Part shown: piece after piece, positions 61,627-64,000 of the stretch
Layout: each line of letters begins with the position of its first letter
Position numbering within the stretch: position 1 is the stretch's first letter
Source of the DNA: Nitrospirota bacterium
GTDB lineage: Bacteria > JACPQY01
NCBI GenBank assembly: GCA_016180645.1
Contig: JACPAV010000011.1
Span: 94,398-158,397 of the forward strand
DNA: 64,000 nucleotides
Direction: 5' to 3'
Made by a program: the position numbers and the translations under genes
The notes under the pieces: generated by a model
The model's database searches: none
The model's input: only the letters and a program-made list of their open reading frames with translations
What the model was told of the DNA's origin: nothing

Positions 61627-61866
61627 ATGCGTATGGTCAACATTCATGAAGCCAAGACACATCTATCGAGACTGCTTGAAAAGGTGAGCGCCGGCACGGA
61701 AGTGGTCATCGCCAAGGCGGGGAAGCCGCTGGCTCGCCTCGTTCCGATCGAACGGACAAGGAAACGCCGTCGATTGGGAATCCTGGCCGGCCGTTTCACG
61801 GTCCCCGATGACTTCGACACTCCTTTGCCCGACGACATACTCAAGGGTTTCGAAGAGGGCGATTGA
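61627..61866 (+). CDS. Phd/YefM-family antitoxin (VapB type)
   Basis: 79 aa; an AGGAGGC site precedes it. MVNIHEAKTHLSRLLEKVSAGTEVVIAKAGKPLARLVPI is the full Phd/YefM DNA-binding domain. The C-terminus (PDDFDTPLPDDILKGFEE) is the toxin-binding tail. It overlaps the PIN toxin gene at the stop/start. It should neutralise the toxin and repress the shared operon through the CTAGA repeats. Confidence 0.9.
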   Translation: MRMVNIHEAKTHLSRLLEKVSAGTEVVIAKAGKPLARLVPIERTRKRRRLGILAGRFTVPDDFDTPLPDDILKGFEEGD

Positions 61867-62255
61867 TGCGTCTCCTTGTCGACACGCACGTGCTCCTGTG
61901 GGCCGTGGCGGAGCCCGGCAGGATCCCGAAATCACACCGCGACCATATCGAATCGCCTGACAGCGAGGTGCTGTTCTCGGCCGCCAGCATCTGGGAACTG
62001 GCGATCAAACTCCAAGTGGGCCGGATTCAATTGCCTGTGGATCTGGAGGAGATCACCGCAGCCGCCGTCCGCATGGGCTTCAGCGAGCTTCCCGTGACCT
62101 CGGCGCATTCAGCGGAGATCAGACGACTCCCGCTCCACCATCGCGACCCCTTCGATCGCCTCCTCTTGGCTCAGAGCCTGCACGAGCCCGCTCGCTTCTT
62201 GACCGCAGACCGGGCGCTTGCGGCGTATTCGAACCTCGTGGATGTCATCACATAA
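61866..62255 (+). CDS. vapC: PIN-domain toxin (VapC type)
   Basis: 129 aa from ATG 61866, overlapping the antitoxin stop. RLLVDTHVLLWAVAEP has the first catalytic Asp, IWELAIKLQVGRI the Glu, HRDPFDRLLLAQSLHE the Asp pair, and LTADRALAAYSN the last Asp. PIN toxins cut tRNA or rRNA. All acidic residues are present, so the toxin appears active. Confidence 0.92.
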   Translation: MRLLVDTHVLLWAVAEPGRIPKSHRDHIESPDSEVLFSAASIWELAIKLQVGRIQLPVDLEEITAAAVRMGFSELPVTSAHSAEIRRLPLHHRDPFDRLLLAQSLHEPARFLTADRALAAYSNLVDVIT

Positions 62256-62338
62256 CCGCTCGATCGAAGGAATCCCTGTCTATTCTACGTTCGTTCCACC
62301 CTGACTGACGGGCACAGGGTCTGAAGAAGCGGCCCGCC

Positions 62339-63322
62339 CTATCTTCGCGGGGATTTCTTCCTGTCTTGAGGAGGGACGGTGGGAGGGCCTTGGGGTTGAG
62401 TCGTGGGTAGAGAGGCAGGACCTTTGCCCGGATCTTCGAGGATGCGGATTTTGTCGTCGCCCCAATACATCGTCTGACCGGCTTCGGCGGAGACGAAGAC
62501 TTTCATGAGGCCGTCCAGTTCCCAGCCGCGGATGCCCTTGAGGAGGTCGATCACGAGCGAGCGGGGGATCTTCACCGCCCATCGCCCACCGCCCTCCGCC
62601 TGCCACTCCACCCTGTCGGCCACAACGGTCCCCTGGAATTTCGTCGTCGTCGCGAGCAGGCCGGCATTCTGCGGCGCGGAGAGATAGGCCGTAATCCACT
62701 TGCCCTCCGACTTGAAGTTCAGCGTATCCGGATCGACGTCCAGCCCCACCTTCACCGGCTCTTTCTCGGTGGTCTGGATGATCAGCGTGTTCGACCACAC
62801 CTCTCCGATCCAGACCTTCGCGCGATCGTCGACAGTCTTAAAAGGATTCTCTTTGTTCCCATGCGGCCAGCGAAGTCGATAGGTGTCCGGAGGCACTCTA
62901 AGTAGCCCTACCTCCATGCAATGTTCGGTGTTGCGGCACGGAACGTTATGCGTTTGAGGCCCCACGTAGAAATCGCCTTCCCTGATGACCTCAGTCTGCA
63001 CTCGCGAATCTCCCGGCTTCAGGAGCGTGAAGTCTGAGGTTTTTCTATACCGAACTTGTCCGAAGAAATACGGCTCAATTCGCTTGCCTTGCGAGTCGGT
63101 AATCTGGAACGGTCCTACCGCCATACGAAATAGATCGCCAATATTGGGCCTTGGGACAAGCAGATCTATTGTATCGTGGTTGCTCGTCACGAAATCAACT
63201 TCCCAGGGTTTGCCTTCCGGCCGGACCGGGGACGGCGTACCCAGCGCGGCGATCACTGGCCCATCAATCGCGTGGGCAGATCCACAGAACCACAACAACC
63301 CGAGAAGAACTAGAATTCGCAT
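62339..63322 (-). CDS. Exported protein of unknown function
   Basis: 327 aa from ATG 63322, giving a signal peptide (RILVLLGLLWFCGSAHA). The mature part is rich in beta strands: WEVDFVTSNHDTIDLLVPRP, FGQVRYRKTSDFTLLKPGD, WSNTLIIQTTEKEPVKVGLD. The last about 35 residues are Pro/Lys-rich and charged. I do not recognise a domain. Its start overlaps the 3' end of the next upstream minus-strand gene by 13 bases, so they are cotranscribed. Confidence 0.55.
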   Translation of the reverse strand: MRILVLLGLLWFCGSAHAIDGPVIAALGTPSPVRPEGKPWEVDFVTSNHDTIDLLVPRPNIGDLFRMAVGPFQITDSQGKRIEPYFFGQVRYRKTSDFTLLKPGDSRVQTEVIREGDFYVGPQTHNVPCRNTEHCMEVGLLRVPPDTYRLRWPHGNKENPFKTVDDRAKVWIGEVWSNTLIIQTTEKEPVKVGLDVDPDTLNFKSEGKWITAYLSAPQNAGLLATTTKFQGTVVADRVEWQAEGGGRWAVKIPRSLVIDLLKGIRGWELDGLMKVFVSAEAGQTMYWGDDKIRILEDPGKGPASLPTTQPQGPPTVPPQDRKKSPRR

Positions 63323-63993
63323 TGGCTTGGTGTGATTGGCACATCGGGGGGCTTCGGCTGTCCACACACTTCAGGGTCAGGGTTGTCTCCGCCACATTCC
63401 TGAAAACAGATGCTTTCGCAACTGTCTGCTCGTTGATCTGCCGAAAGTCCGTCAAGTGGTGTGAAATTTGGTGGAGTCGGATCACATTGGTGAACACGCT
63501 CGTGCAGAGTCGTGATTTCTAGGCTGCGGCCAGCCGGGGTACCCGCGTTGTCTGCACAGACCACGCTCTGCTTGGTCTGGGCGTCCGTGTATCCGCCGTT
63601 TCCTCGTCGGCAATTGTCGTCCCCATCATTTTTCACGCAGGCGAATCGGCTCGCATCGGTATTCTTGAAACATTCCTTCATCCTCGGCCCCAAACACGGC
63701 GGCGGAGTCGTCTTCCACGTCTTCTGGAGGCACGCCACGCGGTTTTCGCATTGGGATTGATCGGCCTCGCACGGGTCGTCGGCTTCGCACGAGAGCGCCC
63801 GCCTTGGGGCGAGATCGCCGGCCCGGTCCGGGGCGGGAGAGGGACTCGGTGCTTCCTCCAACACCTCCAGGATCGCCTTCACCTGCGAGGTCAACCGCTC
63901 AGCATCCGCCTCCCCCACTTTGAACACCTCCCGCCCGTAGGGCAACTTCTCAAACTCCAAATACATCGCCTCCGCCGGAAGTTCCCACTCCAT
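63310..63993 (-). CDS. Cys-rich protein with HERVH motif, 5' end probably outside the window
   Basis: 227 codons from an ATG at 63993, but the frame stays open to the window edge, so the gene may begin beyond it. LEITTLHERVHQC is an HExxH zinc motif; SCESICFQECGG and the Cys pairs around it suggest disulfides. Upstream is a Pro/Ala-rich linker (SPSPAPDRAGDLAPRR) and a hydrophilic N-terminal part. It recalls exported metallopeptidase or effector C-terminal domains; I cannot name the family. Confidence 0.5.
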   Translation of the reverse strand: MEWELPAEAMYLEFEKLPYGREVFKVGEADAERLTSQVKAILEVLEEAPSPSPAPDRAGDLAPRRALSCEADDPCEADQSQCENRVACLQKTWKTTPPPCLGPRMKECFKNTDASRFACVKNDGDDNCRRGNGGYTDAQTKQSVVCADNAGTPAGRSLEITTLHERVHQCDPTPPNFTPLDGLSADQRADSCESICFQECGGDNPDPEVCGQPKPPDVPITPSQCEF

Positions 63994-64000
63994 CCGGTCC

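Overview
The window is 64 kb of GC-rich bacterial chromosome. Genes are dense, many sit in short operons joined by 4-base ATGA or GTGA overlaps, and a few loci are broken. I see no rRNA, CRISPR array, prophage or transposase. The gene mix suggests a Gram-negative, deltaproteobacterium- or myxobacterium-like organism, probably uncultured. It includes a Ser/Thr kinase with an HRDVSPSN catalytic loop beside an FHA/sigma-54 activator, PEGA-domain proteins, many lipoproteins and outer-membrane proteins, a secretin, a flagellar hook gene, and two proteins ending in a Gly-rich/Cys/hydrophobic/Arg sorting tail. A selenocysteine tRNA shows that selenoproteins are probably made. The phylum assignment is inference.

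Layout. 0-4 kb: a secreted six-hairpin glycosidase-like protein and a surface protein with a C-terminal sorting tail. 3.9-10.1 kb: one tightly coupled operon, trmI - (TtuB-like sulfur carrier fused to RadC) - ttuA - trpE - trpG - acyltransferase. 10.1-13.6 kb: a GT-C-like membrane protein, PhaR, and an orphan TRAP substrate-binding protein. 13.9-17.1 kb: a small inverted-repeat element, a cupredoxin-type lipoprotein with no normal start codon, and a phosphoesterase with the second sorting tail. 17.3-24.2 kb: SDR, then thiamine synthesis (promoter, TPP riboswitch and thiC on +; thiO-thiS-thiG on -) with a Yip1 protein and a DUF3089 hydrolase between. 24-30.5 kb: aldo/keto reductase, TPR protein, a dead fibronectin-III lipoprotein between direct repeats, a toxin-antitoxin remnant, a lone flgE and a P460-like cytochrome. 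30.6-37 kb: small zincin, kinase, FHA/sigma-54 activator, PEGA protein, M23 peptidase, then selC. 37-42 kb: an epimerase and a zinc/manganese-type uptake operon without its ATPase. 42-50 kb: a CoA-transferase, a GldAFG-like ABC system and an HtrA protease. 50-58 kb: nucleotidyltransferase, dihaem cytochrome, orphan FitA antitoxin, and a restriction-modification pair next to the tail of a PaeR7I/XhoI-like nuclease, then a ClpA/C ATPase. 58-64 kb: an excisionase-type DNA-binding protein with a near-perfect promoter, a secretin, SRPBCC-ispD-ispF, a VapBC-type pair and two secreted proteins.

The most interesting locus is 3909-6873. TrmI makes m1A58 and TtuA makes 2-thio-U54 in the tRNA T-loop. 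The TtuB-type ubiquitin-like sulfur donor that TtuA needs appears here as the N-terminal domain of a RadC-type JAMM protein, with an internal Gly-Gly exactly where free TtuB would end. This suggests a carrier-protease fusion that matures itself or is switched by cleavage. A second theme is palindromic repeats of several families, which supply the 3' end of one gene, the 5' end of another, and apparently an in-frame insert in ttuA.
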